From positions 558,001-622,000 of the forward strand of contig NZ_VOIW01000001.1 of assembly GCF_009659625.1 (NCBI RefSeq): 64,000 bases of DNA. The letters run 5' to 3'. Below the pieces are notes generated by a model. That model saw only the letters and a list, made by a program, of their open reading frames with translations, did no database searches and was not told the DNA's origin. Positions 7,563 through 14,660 of this stretch are shown in pieces; the first letter of the stretch is position 1; each line of letters opens with the position of its first letter. This DNA is from Pseudomonas haemolytica (lineage in GTDB: Bacteria > Pseudomonadota > Gammaproteobacteria > Pseudomonadales > Pseudomonadaceae). The position numbers and the translations under genes are program-made.

Positions 7563-7694
7563 TGGGTAGTAGGCAAATTCGTTGAAAGTGATGGGGCAAA
7601 GGGGGCGCTTGGCCCAGCATTTTTTGCGATGGCGGCAAGGTTAACACGCGAGGTCGGGGGTTCGCAGGTCGCAAACGGATAGGTAAAAAGCAAA
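7522..7694. repeat. Direct repeat copy 2 (mutS 5' end and upstream region), right end of island
   Basis: Identical over 173 bp to 1305-1477. This copy probably still carries an active mutS promoter, now driving only the 15-codon fragment at 7515-7562. Absence of any mismatch between the copies, even in non-coding bases, points to recent insertion or recent gene conversion. Confidence 0.93.
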
Positions 7695-7807
7695 GTCGGT
7701 ACAGCCCCGATACCAATCGTTAAAAGGGGAAGCGCGCCTGCCATAGCGTCAATCCCAGGCTTGGTCGCCTCCCGCAAGAAAGGAGTCGGCCTAGTAAATG
7801 CATAAAA

Positions 7808-7823
7808 TATGCAAATTAGCATT
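7808..7823. promoter_or_regulatory. Operator upstream of the tailocin repressor gene
   Basis: TATGC-AAATTA-GCATT has the same 5-6-5 inverted-repeat design as the three operators at 8680-8749. A second half-site array (TGCATA-AAA-TATGCA, 7799-7813) overlaps it. It most likely serves autoregulation of the repressor whose ATG is at 7859. Confidence 0.7.
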
Positions 7824-7858
7824 TGCCAACCTCCCAAACACCCGCCATTATCCCCGTT

Positions 7859-8593
7859 ATGCAAAAACGCAACGTTTCTATCGTCTTAAGAGAGCTGCTG
7901 GACCGCGACCGGATCTCCCCCACGGAGCTTCACCGGCGCACCGGTGTGCCTCAATCCACACTGTCCCGGATCCTCAGCGGCAAGATCGTTGATCCGTCGG
8001 ATAAACACATCTCGCGCATCGCCGAGTACTTCCGCGTCAGCACCGACTACTTGCGCGGGCGCGCGACGCTAGGTGCTGTGCGTGATGACGGGCGCGACCC
8101 GATGCATTCGGAACTCAAGGACATAAGCCTGTGGGACGACGACACGCCTGTTAATGATGACGAGGTGTCGATCCCCTTTCTGCGCGAGGTTGAATTGGCT
8201 GCTGGATCAGGAAGATTCGTCATCGAGGAAAGCGAAAAGGCCAGCCTGCGCTTCGGCAAGCGCAGCCTGCGGCATAACGGTGTGCAGTTCGACCAGGCCA
8301 AGTGCGTGACGGTGCGCGGCAACAGTATGTTGCCGGTGTTGCGCGACGGCGCGACGGTTGGGGTGAATGCCGGCAAGAGCGGCATTGGCGATATCGTCGA
8401 TGGCGATCTTTATGCCATCAATCACAACGGCCAGCTGCGGGTTAAACAGCTCTACCGCCTGCCTTCCGGGATTCGCCTGCGCAGTTTCAACCGTGATGAG
8501 CATCCGGATGAGGACTACAGCTTCCAGGATATCCAGGATGAGCAGATCAGCATCCTCGGTCATGTTTTCTGGTGGGGCATGTACGCCCGTTAA
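7859..8593 (+). CDS. prtR: CI/PrtR-type tailocin repressor (XRE HTH plus S24 peptidase)
   Basis: Repressor that keeps the tailocin silent and is inactivated by RecA-stimulated self-cleavage. The start at ATG 7859 (MQKRNVSIVLRELL) is preferred over 7823, which would fall within the operator. The helix-turn-helix (SPTELHRRTGVPQSTLSRIL) occupies residues ~17-45. The C-terminal peptidase has the Ala-Gly cleavage site in ELAAGSGRF, Ser in GNSMLPV and Lys in LRVKQLY. Length 244 residues. WATGC-N6-GCATW operators lie on both sides: one before its own gene and three before the tailocin promoter. A terminator follows at once. Confidence 0.93.
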   Translation: MQKRNVSIVLRELLDRDRISPTELHRRTGVPQSTLSRILSGKIVDPSDKHISRIAEYFRVSTDYLRGRATLGAVRDDGRDPMHSELKDISLWDDDTPVNDDEVSIPFLREVELAAGSGRFVIEESEKASLRFGKRSLRHNGVQFDQAKCVTVRGNSMLPVLRDGATVGVNAGKSGIGDIVDGDLYAINHNGQLRVKQLYRLPSGIRLRSFNRDEHPDEDYSFQDIQDEQISILGHVFWWGMYAR

Positions 8594-8611
8594 CCTCCCA
8601 GCGCAAGACAC

Positions 8612-8637
8612 AGCCCGCCAATGAGCGGGCTTTTTTT
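8612..8637 (+). terminator. Terminator of the repressor gene
   Basis: Stem AGCCCGC / GCGGGCT (8612-8618, 8625-8631) with a 6-nt loop and a T run to 8637. It separates repressor transcription from the tailocin operon. Confidence 0.9.
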
Positions 8638-8679
8638 CGCCTGGAGAAAACCAGCAAACCCCTGGCCCACAAGGCCGCC

Positions 8680-8753
8680 AATGCATGTGCGCATTTCCAT
8701 AGCAAAAATAAATGCATTTGTGCATTGACTGTATATGCATGCATGCATATTCT
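8680..8753 (+). promoter_or_regulatory. Tailocin promoter with three repressor operators
   Basis: Three copies of a 5-6-5 inverted repeat are visible: AATGC-N6-GCATT at 8680-8695, AATGC-N6-GCATT at 8711-8726 and TATGC-N6-GCATA at 8734-8749. A sigma-70 promoter fits within them: TTGACT (8725-8730), 17 bp, TATTCT (8748-8753). The third operator fills the spacer between -35 and -10, and the second overlaps the -35, so bound repressor would block RNA polymerase directly. Confidence 0.75.
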
Positions 8754-8754
8754 T

Positions 8755-9116
8755 CACCTCAAGCCAGCCAACAAGGCCTGGTGGAGGCGGCAAGGATGCT
8801 GCCAAGGAAGACAAGGAAGGCACGCAACATCGGCAAGGACGCCATCGAAGCGATGGCAGGGACGCTAGGTAACACCGGCAAGGATGCCGACGCTCTTTAG
8901 TTTTAACGCTTGAAAAAACAGGCAGCGATGAACCGGCCTTAACGGTTCAGAGGGTTGGCAACTGACCCGGGTGTGCAGCGTAAAGCACCAGAAGCAGTTA
9001 TCCGGCAGACAGGGATCGTGGTCGGAAAAACATTGAGGAAAGGACCGTACCGCGCCAGTAGCGCCGAAAGTCCGAGGACAGCATTACTGAAAAGCCCGGG
9101 CAACCGGGCTTTTTGG
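8755..9116 (+). ncRNA. Untranslated leader of the tailocin operon ending in a terminator
   Basis: Between the promoter and the holin gene lie ~430 bp without a credible gene. The leader repeats the motif GGCAAGGAYGC (8789-8896) and ends with the hairpin AAAGCCCGG-N5-CCGGGCTTT plus T run (9091-9114). Transcripts from the tailocin promoter would therefore tend to stop here, giving a ~330-nt RNA unless read-through is allowed. It may be an attenuator or antitermination leader. No prtN-like activator gene is seen. Confidence 0.4.
9091..9114 (+). terminator. Terminator upstream of the holin gene
   Basis: AAAGCCCGG / CCGGGCTTT stem with a short loop, followed by T residues. Its place inside the tailocin transcription unit, after the promoter and before the first structural gene, suggests a regulatory role. 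Confidence 0.8.
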
Positions 9117-9184
9117 AATGCCTACCTATCGAAGCGTTTGTATATGAAAAATGGACTATCTAGGGCTCAGCCAGGAGGCGTGAC

Positions 9185-9523
9185 ATGACAAATGAACAGC
9201 AAGCGTTAGCGGAAATGCCTATCTGGCTGGTCATCATATTGGCCGTGATCGGCGGTGTTTCTGGAGAGATGTGGCGTGCAGATAAAGAAGGCGCTCGCGG
9301 CTGGTCGCTGATCCGCCGTCTGGCGCTGCGCTCCGGGGCCTGCATGGTCTGCGGGGTTTCAGCCCTGATGCTGTGCTACGCCGCCGGCATGTCGATCTGG
9401 ACGGCCGGCGCCATTGGTTGCCTGACCGCCATGGCCGGTGCAGATGTAGCCATCGGCCTTTATGAACGGTGGGCGGCCAAGCGCATAGGCGTCAACGAAG
9501 GCTCCCGCCAGGACCCGCAGTAA
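9185..9523 (+). CDS. Holin (phage / R-pyocin type)
   Basis: Small inner-membrane protein that forms holes to release the wall-degrading enzymes and lyse the cell, freeing tailocin particles. The 112-residue protein has three hydrophobic stretches (residues ~12-30, 50-66 and 68-88) and a charged C-terminus, as in holins of R-type pyocins. CAGGAGG lies 7 nt upstream of the ATG. It is the first gene of the structural operon, right after the leader terminator. Confidence 0.82.
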   Translation: MTNEQQALAEMPIWLVIILAVIGGVSGEMWRADKEGARGWSLIRRLALRSGACMVCGVSALMLCYAAGMSIWTAGAIGCLTAMAGADVAIGLYERWAAKRIGVNEGSRQDPQ

Positions 9524-9546
9524 CCGTTGCAAGGACGCTACTTGAA

Positions 9547-10062
9547 ATGACCTTTATCGAAAAGCCATCCCAACTGCCCCAGGCCATCGGCGCTGCGCTG
9601 CATGCTGCCTTCCCGGACCTCAAGGTCGGCAGCCACCAAGACTTCCAGGGCGACGCTGAGAAAACCGGCGTGCGGGTCACGGTCGAAGGCAATGGCCCGG
9701 GCATTCGCTCCCGCGAAGGGCGTAAGGCCCACGTGTTGGCCATTTCACTCAGGGCCATGGTCGCGCCGGGTGCATTGCCTTTTGATGCCTGCGACCTCGC
9801 CAGCCAACTCATGGACCTGGTGCTGGATAACCGTTGGAACCTGCCCCAGGCGCAGTGCGATTTGCCGGCGAACATCGTCGCCGCCCCCGCGGTGCGTAGC
9901 ACCCTCGATTTGGACTACGACACCTGGACCGTTTCCTTCACCCAAACCCTCTATCTGGGGCCGGCGTTACTCAACGATCCTACAGGCCAACCGCTGTTCG
10001 CCTGCACCTGGGACGTCTCGAACATCGACGACCCGGATCAATACAAGCCACTGGCGGAGTAG
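9547..10062 (+). CDS. Tailocin baseplate/tail protein (Mu gp37-like, terminator-type fold)
   Basis: A 171-residue protein without signal peptide, placed at the start of the baseplate module, the position of Mu-like gp37 proteins in P. fluorescens tailocins. The ATG at 9547 is used because AAGGA lies ~13 nt before it; the longer frame from 9469 overlaps the holin gene. The sequence shows a DUF1834-like (Mu gp37) pattern, a family of tail-completion components, with a central region that includes DACDLASQLMDLVLDNRW. Assignment rests on position and general pattern. Confidence 0.6.
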   Translation: MTFIEKPSQLPQAIGAALHAAFPDLKVGSHQDFQGDAEKTGVRVTVEGNGPGIRSREGRKAHVLAISLRAMVAPGALPFDACDLASQLMDLVLDNRWNLPQAQCDLPANIVAAPAVRSTLDLDYDTWTVSFTQTLYLGPALLNDPTGQPLFACTWDVSNIDDPDQYKPLAE

Positions 10063-10065
10063 CCC

Positions 10066-10677
10066 ATGTTCGACGCGCTGTTACGCATGCAGTTGGGACC
10101 GATTGTCGAACGCCTGGCGGAGATGGAAACCCAACTCGAAGACCTTTACCGACGCGCCGAAAGTTTCTGCCGGATTGGCGTCTGCCAACAGGTAGACGCT
10201 GCCAGCAACACCTGCAAGGTCAGCCATGGTGACTTGCTCACGCCGGCGATCCGCTTTTTCAACCCCAGCGCCGGCGCGCAAACGGAAACCCGCATTCCAA
10301 CGGTGGGCGAGCAATGCCTGTTGCTTAACTACGGCGGTGGGGAGGGCGGTGTGCAGTCCGTAGCGCTGTTCGGTCTCAACAGCGATCGCTTTCCGCCGGT
10401 CTCCAGCGTTGCGACGCTGACCCGGCGCCGCCATCAAGACGGTACCCAAAGCGACTACGACGACGCCAGCCACACCTTCAACTGGGCCAACGGCCCCACC
10501 ACGGTCAGCGGTTCCCGTGAGCAGGTCGACATTAAAGTCGGTGCCGCCAGCCTGACCATGAGTGCCCAGGGCATCACCTTGCAAATCGGTGGTACCAGCC
10601 TGTCGCTGGATGCCGGCGGCGCGCACTTCAGCGGCCCGGTGGTGGACCATCAAGGACGCGTCATCAGCCCCCGATAA
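10066..10677 (+). CDS. Baseplate assembly protein V (gpV, membrane-puncturing spike)
   Basis: Forms the central spike at the tip of the contractile tail. The 203-residue protein has an N-terminal oligomerisation helix (LGPIVERLAEMETQLEDLYRR), an OB-fold region (VCQQVDAASNTCKVSHG ... PTVGEQCLLLNYGGGEGGVQSVALFG) and a C-terminal beta-helix of short repeats ending GAHFSGPVVDHQGRVISPR. This matches phage P2 gpV and Mu gp45. It starts 3 nt after the preceding gene, within one operon. Confidence 0.92.
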   Translation: MFDALLRMQLGPIVERLAEMETQLEDLYRRAESFCRIGVCQQVDAASNTCKVSHGDLLTPAIRFFNPSAGAQTETRIPTVGEQCLLLNYGGGEGGVQSVALFGLNSDRFPPVSSVATLTRRRHQDGTQSDYDDASHTFNWANGPTTVSGSREQVDIKVGAASLTMSAQGITLQIGGTSLSLDAGGAHFSGPVVDHQGRVISPR

Positions 10678-10686
10678 GGACCTCCC

Positions 10687-11019
10687 ATGATCGGAATCGA
10701 TAGGAACACCGGGGCAGCCGTCGATGACTGGCTGCAATTCGTGCAGCGCGCCACCCGAGCGCTGACCACCCCAGTGGGCACTCGGCAAAAGCGTCCGTTG
10801 TATGGCTCGCTGATCCCGCAACTGCTTGGGCAAAACCTCGGTGACGACCTGCTGATCCTCGCCCAAAGCCACGCCGCCCAGGCGTTCTACAACACCCACA
10901 ACGGTATCAGCGATTTTGACCCTCAGGTCATCGTCGCCACTCGCCAGGGCGCCGGCCTGTTGCTACGGTTCGCCGGCACCTGGAAAAACCGCCAACAATC
11001 CTTCGAGGTCGTGACATGA
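10687..11019 (+). CDS. Baseplate wedge protein W (gpW/gp25 family)
   Basis: Component of the baseplate wedge that triggers sheath contraction. The 110-residue protein begins MIGIDRNTGAAVDDW and holds the family core TPVGTRQKRPLYGSLIPQLL, in which the Arg-Pro-x-x-Gly segment is characteristic of gp25-like proteins. It overlaps the next gene by 4 bp. Confidence 0.93.
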   Translation: MIGIDRNTGAAVDDWLQFVQRATRALTTPVGTRQKRPLYGSLIPQLLGQNLGDDLLILAQSHAAQAFYNTHNGISDFDPQVIVATRQGAGLLLRFAGTWKNRQQSFEVVT

Positions 11020-12011
11020 GTATGTTGATCCCCGGCCAGAACCAACTGGCGGAGCCGGCCATCATCACGGTGGATGAGTTCGAACCGTTGCTGGCCGAGT
11101 TCAAGGCGTTCGTCATCGACTACGTCGCCACCCGCGCGCCGCAAAGCGCGGCCAAACTCAAGGTCAGCCTCGACAACGAAAGTGAGCTACTGACCCTGGC
11201 GCTGGAAGCTTTTTGCGTCCGCCTGCAAACCCATGAGCGCAAATACAACGCCCGTATCAAGCAGATGCTGGCGTGGTGGGCCACCGGCAGCAACTTGGAT
11301 GCGCGCCTGGCTGATATGGGCCTGGAACGCCAAGTGCTCGACCCCGGCGACCCAGCGGCTTTCCCGCCTGTGCCGCCCACCCTGGAAAGCGACGACGACG
11401 CTCGCCTGCGTTATTACCTGGCACCCCACGCCCCGGCAGCAGGTTCACGGATGCAGTATCGCCGCGAAGTGTTCACCCTCGGCGAGCGCCCTGCGGTGAA
11501 AGTGCAAAGCGCGACGCCAGGCGTGGTGACGGTCACCTACACCTTCGATCCGGACGGTTATGCAGCCCAGGTCAAAGACGGCAACGGTCGACGCACAGCG
11601 CCGGGTGAAGTGATGGTCACCGTGCTTTCCAGGGAAGGCGACGGCACGCCATCTGCCGACTTGCTTGACGGCGTACGTCGACATTTCGCACGCCCGGATG
11701 TACGGCCGGAAACCGACCTTGTCACTGTCCAGGGCGCTCAGATTCAACCTTACAAAATTCGCGTGGTGGCCAAGATCAACGCCGGCCCGGACTCGGGGCT
11801 GACGCAAGTGGCCGCGCAGAAACTGCTTCAAGACTACGCAGAGTCCTGCCATCGCCTGGAAGGGCGGGTTGACCCCAGTTGGATCGACTACGCCATCCAC
11901 AGTGCCGGCGCCGCGCAACTGCACATCCTTGAACCGCTGGCGCCGATTGTCAGCACCGCGTTCCAGGCCCCGTATTGCACGGGTGTCGAGGTGGAGGTGC
12001 GCACGCTATGA
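11016..12011 (+). CDS. Baseplate assembly protein J (gpJ)
   Basis: Large wedge protein connecting the spike hub to the tail fibres. Length 331 residues; baseplate-J features include the N-terminal acidic helices, the centre with RLRYYLAPHAP and MQYRREVFTLG, and the strand TPGVVTVTYTFDPDG followed by a block ending VMVTVLSREGDGTP. Order V-W-J-I is that of P2 and R-pyocins. Confidence 0.93.
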   Translation: MSMLIPGQNQLAEPAIITVDEFEPLLAEFKAFVIDYVATRAPQSAAKLKVSLDNESELLTLALEAFCVRLQTHERKYNARIKQMLAWWATGSNLDARLADMGLERQVLDPGDPAAFPPVPPTLESDDDARLRYYLAPHAPAAGSRMQYRREVFTLGERPAVKVQSATPGVVTVTYTFDPDGYAAQVKDGNGRRTAPGEVMVTVLSREGDGTPSADLLDGVRRHFARPDVRPETDLVTVQGAQIQPYKIRVVAKINAGPDSGLTQVAAQKLLQDYAESCHRLEGRVDPSWIDYAIHSAGAAQLHILEPLAPIVSTAFQAPYCTGVEVEVRTL

Positions 12012-12736
12012 GTGGACCCAAAGCGAGTTTGTTGCCGGCCAATAGTTCGCCACTGGAAAAGGCCCTGGAGCTGGGGTTCGGCAAATTGCTCGAGCGCGTC
12101 ACGCCGCCGTTTCCAGCGTTGATGAACCCGCTGCAAACCCCCAGCGAATTTCTTCCTTACCTGGCCGCCGACCGTGGCGTCAGCGAATGGGATGCCGACG
12201 CCAGCGAAGCGGAAAAGCGCCTGACCGTGGCCTTGTCCTGGCAGATCCAACGCCAGGCCGGTACACCCAAGGCACTCAGTTATGCGGTGGAGTCATTGGG
12301 CTTCACCCCCAACATCAGCGCCTGGTATCAGCAGCGGCCACTGGGTGTGCCATACACCTTCGATGTGCAGGCGATCATCGGGCGCAGTTGGTCCAGCGGC
12401 GATCACAACCGGCTGATCCGGCGTATCAATGCGGCCAAGAGTGAGCGGGATCAGGCGACGATTACCATCGTGCATGAAACCAGCCAAGGCTTGCGTGTCG
12501 CCGCCGCAGCGGACCCGGCACTGAGCATCGGTGAAGACAGCCGACCCGGCGCCTTGCCCGAGGTGAAGCTACACGGTGCCGTCTCCTTCAACAGCGCCGC
12601 CCACATACCCCTGAGCGATGGCGAGTTGCAGCTTGAAGGTGCGCTACCTGAACTCGGGCTTGCCGCCCGACTAAACAGTGCCGGGGTTGCCCGGCACTAC
12701 ACCATTAACGACTACGACCTCAGGGCGCAGCCATGA
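12008..12736 (+). CDS. Tail protein I (gpI, baseplate)
   Basis: Baseplate wedge partner of gpJ. The ATG at 12008 overlaps the stop of gpJ (ATGA), so the longer upstream frame is not needed. The 242-residue protein contains ALSWQIQRQAGTPKALSYAV, typical of phage tail protein I (TIGR01634-like), while the C-terminal ~80 residues vary between phages. It overlaps the next gene by 4 bp. Confidence 0.92.
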   Translation: MSGPKASLLPANSSPLEKALELGFGKLLERVTPPFPALMNPLQTPSEFLPYLAADRGVSEWDADASEAEKRLTVALSWQIQRQAGTPKALSYAVESLGFTPNISAWYQQRPLGVPYTFDVQAIIGRSWSSGDHNRLIRRINAAKSERDQATITIVHETSQGLRVAAAADPALSIGEDSRPGALPEVKLHGAVSFNSAAHIPLSDGELQLEGALPELGLAARLNSAGVARHYTINDYDLRAQP

Positions 12737-13263
12737 CAGATGAAATCACGCGCCTGGTGCGCTTCACCTCCAAGGGTTTGGATGAAGTGCTGCAGGCAAA
12801 GAACCAGGGCCTGAAAGGCGAAATCACCCACATCGGCGCCGGTACCGGCCGCTACAACCCCGACGGCACAGAAGTGGCCTTGCGTGATGAGCGCCAGCGA
12901 GTTGCCATCGTGGATTACGAAGACCTGGGCGACCGGCAACTCAGGATGGCCGCGCTGTTTGATGGCGACGCTGAGTATGAGATTGGCGAGTTCGGTTTTT
13001 ACCTCGCCAGTGGGACCTTGCTGGCGGTGTATTCCGTGGCGGGGAAGTTGCTGACGTATAAGGCGGCAGCGGCGCGGGTGCTGCAGAAGTTCACGCTGGA
13101 TATTTCGCCGTTGCCGGCGGATAGCGTGACGATTGTGGTGGGGAATGAGAATTTGAATGTGTTGTTGGCGGAGGAGATCGCGATCATGGCGGCTGCTTCG
13201 GTTGGCAATATGTCCCGCCACGTTGATTTGATGTTGCGGGTTATGCAGCTCGAGGCGAAGTAA
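12733..13263 (+). CDS. Tail fibre N-terminal (tail-collar type) protein
   Basis: 176 residues resembling the baseplate-attachment domain of phage tail-collar fibres, with the pattern LTRxG-like LVRFTSKGLDEV...NQGLKGEITHIGAGTGRYNPDG and the strand GDAEYEIGEFGFYLASG. Long fibres of other tailocins continue into a receptor-binding tip, but here the frame ends early and a separate gene follows 47 bp later. It probably forms the fixed half of a two-gene fibre. The final ~250 bp are rich in G-ending codons, unlike the following gene. Confidence 0.72.
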   Translation: MTDEITRLVRFTSKGLDEVLQAKNQGLKGEITHIGAGTGRYNPDGTEVALRDERQRVAIVDYEDLGDRQLRMAALFDGDAEYEIGEFGFYLASGTLLAVYSVAGKLLTYKAAAARVLQKFTLDISPLPADSVTIVVGNENLNVLLAEEIAIMAAASVGNMSRHVDLMLRVMQLEAK

Positions 13264-13310
13264 TTGCACTGACAAAAGTGCTGGAAAGATTAATTGACAG
13301 GGAGTTGATG

Positions 13311-14093
13311 ATGGGAATTGAAGCGACTATCACGAAAGTTGTAGATGCGTGTAATAAGCTCACCGATACGGTGACTAATCAGATCGGAAAAATTGATGCT
13401 CGGATGGACGCTGCTCAAGAACAGTTTTCTGCTTGGCGAGGCCGCGTGCAGGCCAAGGACCTTAATGGTCGCGCGTCTTACTCACAGATGATTGATCTTA
13501 CTGGGTTGTCCACCGATATTTTTTACCCGGTCTGGTGGCGTATGCCAGGTAACGAGCAGGGGATATCTGAAATAATCATATCTAGGAACCACGCTCAAAA
13601 CCACGAATTGAATCCCTTTAATAATAACTTTGAACCTCATGTTGCTGGCTTGAACCTCCAAATGGAAGGGTGCGGAATTCCTTGGAATGGAGATGCAAAT
13701 TTTTTGACAGTCAAGCGTATATCCCAAACGTATCGTGAAACTGTTCGATGCGCTCAATTTGGGATGCTTTCCTATGTTCGTCCGGTAACTGGGTTGAAGC
13801 CTATTTGGCTTAATCAGCCTGTGGGTACTTTAGTAAGTTCTCCACAAGAGTCTGGGTGCTACTTGCGAGGAGGGCTGAGTTATATTGTTACTAAGAGCTT
13901 TGAGGAACCTGTGAGGTTCAGCCGCTCAGACGCCGAGGTTGAGTTGAGTCAGGCGGTTACGGCTGACTATGAGATATCTTGGAAGGTAAAACCTTTCGTG
14001 ATGACCGCGCCTGAAATGGGCGTCACCTATCCTGAAAGTAGAATGGCCTATACGTTGGATAACGATCAACGCTATGCAGTCAAAGGAGTTTGA
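13311..14093 (+). CDS. Putative receptor-binding tail fibre tip
   Basis: A 260-residue protein with no catalytic motif. The N-terminal ~45 residues are helical, possibly a trimeric coiled coil (ATITKVVDACNKLTDTVTNQ). The remainder is rich in aromatic residues and Asn/Gln, with strand-rich blocks such as YSQMIDLTGLSTDIFYPVWW, as expected of a fibre head. The start at ATG 13311 has GGAG 6 nt upstream. The base composition is visibly lower in G+C than the flanking tail genes, so this specificity module was probably exchanged by recombination. Receptor unknown. Confidence 0.65.
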   Translation: MGIEATITKVVDACNKLTDTVTNQIGKIDARMDAAQEQFSAWRGRVQAKDLNGRASYSQMIDLTGLSTDIFYPVWWRMPGNEQGISEIIISRNHAQNHELNPFNNNFEPHVAGLNLQMEGCGIPWNGDANFLTVKRISQTYRETVRCAQFGMLSYVRPVTGLKPIWLNQPVGTLVSSPQESGCYLRGGLSYIVTKSFEEPVRFSRSDAEVELSQAVTADYEISWKVKPFVMTAPEMGVTYPESRMAYTLDNDQRYAVKGV

Positions 14094-14095
14094 AT

Positions 14096-14398
14096 ATGGC
14101 TGGCTCTATTAAAACGCTACTGCTTGACTCTGGCGAAGTACTCATCAATGTTCCGGCTGATCGACCGACACTTATTTCGCTAGGGTTTAGCGAAGCTCGC
14201 GCCGACGAACTCTGTGAAGAAGCTACACGCACTGAAAAGCTGGCAAGCAACATTGCTGCACGTCGCGCGCTTTATGAGATCCAAGCTGACCCACTGTTTC
14301 TAGAGTGGCAGTACGACGAAACCCCGGAAAAAGAAAAGGCTTGGCGTGACAAAGTCGCCGAAATCAAGGCGCTCTACCCCCTGCCTGACCGCACCTGA
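14096..14398 (+). CDS. Tail fibre assembly chaperone-like protein
   Basis: A 100-residue protein directly behind the fibre gene, the usual place for the dedicated fibre-folding chaperone. The C-terminal part FLEWQYDETPEKEKAWRDKV is like the WLxYR-type tails of phage tail-assembly chaperones. AAGGAG lies 7 nt before the ATG at 14096; an upstream TTG is less likely. It shares the lower-G+C character of the fibre gene, so both may move together. A terminator follows. Confidence 0.6.
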   Translation: MAGSIKTLLLDSGEVLINVPADRPTLISLGFSEARADELCEEATRTEKLASNIAARRALYEIQADPLFLEWQYDETPEKEKAWRDKVAEIKALYPLPDRT

Positions 14399-14403
14399 TA
14401 CCC

Positions 14404-14424
14404 ACCGCGAAAGCGGTTTTTTTT
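14404..14424 (+). terminator. Terminator after the fibre module
   Basis: ACCGC-GAAA-GCGGT with a run of eight T. A second hairpin, AAAGCCCC-N7-GGGGCTTT, follows at 14434-14456. Together they may separate baseplate/fibre from sheath/tube transcription. Confidence 0.75.
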
Positions 14425-14484
14425 CGCCTCCCCAAAGCCCCTTCCATAGGGGCTTTGGCATTTTCCACCCGGAGATTTCCACCC

Positions 14485-14658
14485 ATGCCCACCCGCCAAA
14501 CCTACACCGTCCTCATCCCATTCCCCATCGGTAACGGCCATTGGTCCACCGCTGGCGAAGAACTGGAACTGCTGGACGTCGAAGCATCTGCCCTGCGCAC
14601 CGCTGGCCGCCTGGAACTGACCAGCGTCCTCAACTCCACCCCCAAGAAGGCTGACTAA
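14485..14658 (+). CDS. Small conserved tail-operon protein
   Basis: A 57-residue protein beginning MPTRQTYTVLIPFPIGNGHW, 2 nt upstream of the tail sheath gene. GGAG lies ~10 nt before the ATG at 14485. Small proteins of this kind precede the sheath in Mu-like tails (compare Mu gp38), but the function is not known. Confidence 0.6.
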   Translation: MPTRQTYTVLIPFPIGNGHWSTAGEELELLDVEASALRTAGRLELTSVLNSTPKKAD

Positions 14659-14660
14659 TC

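Noticed and set aside
8712..8900. 62-codon frame in the tailocin leader
   Set aside because: Starts inside the repressor operators and upstream of the probable transcription start, without RBS.
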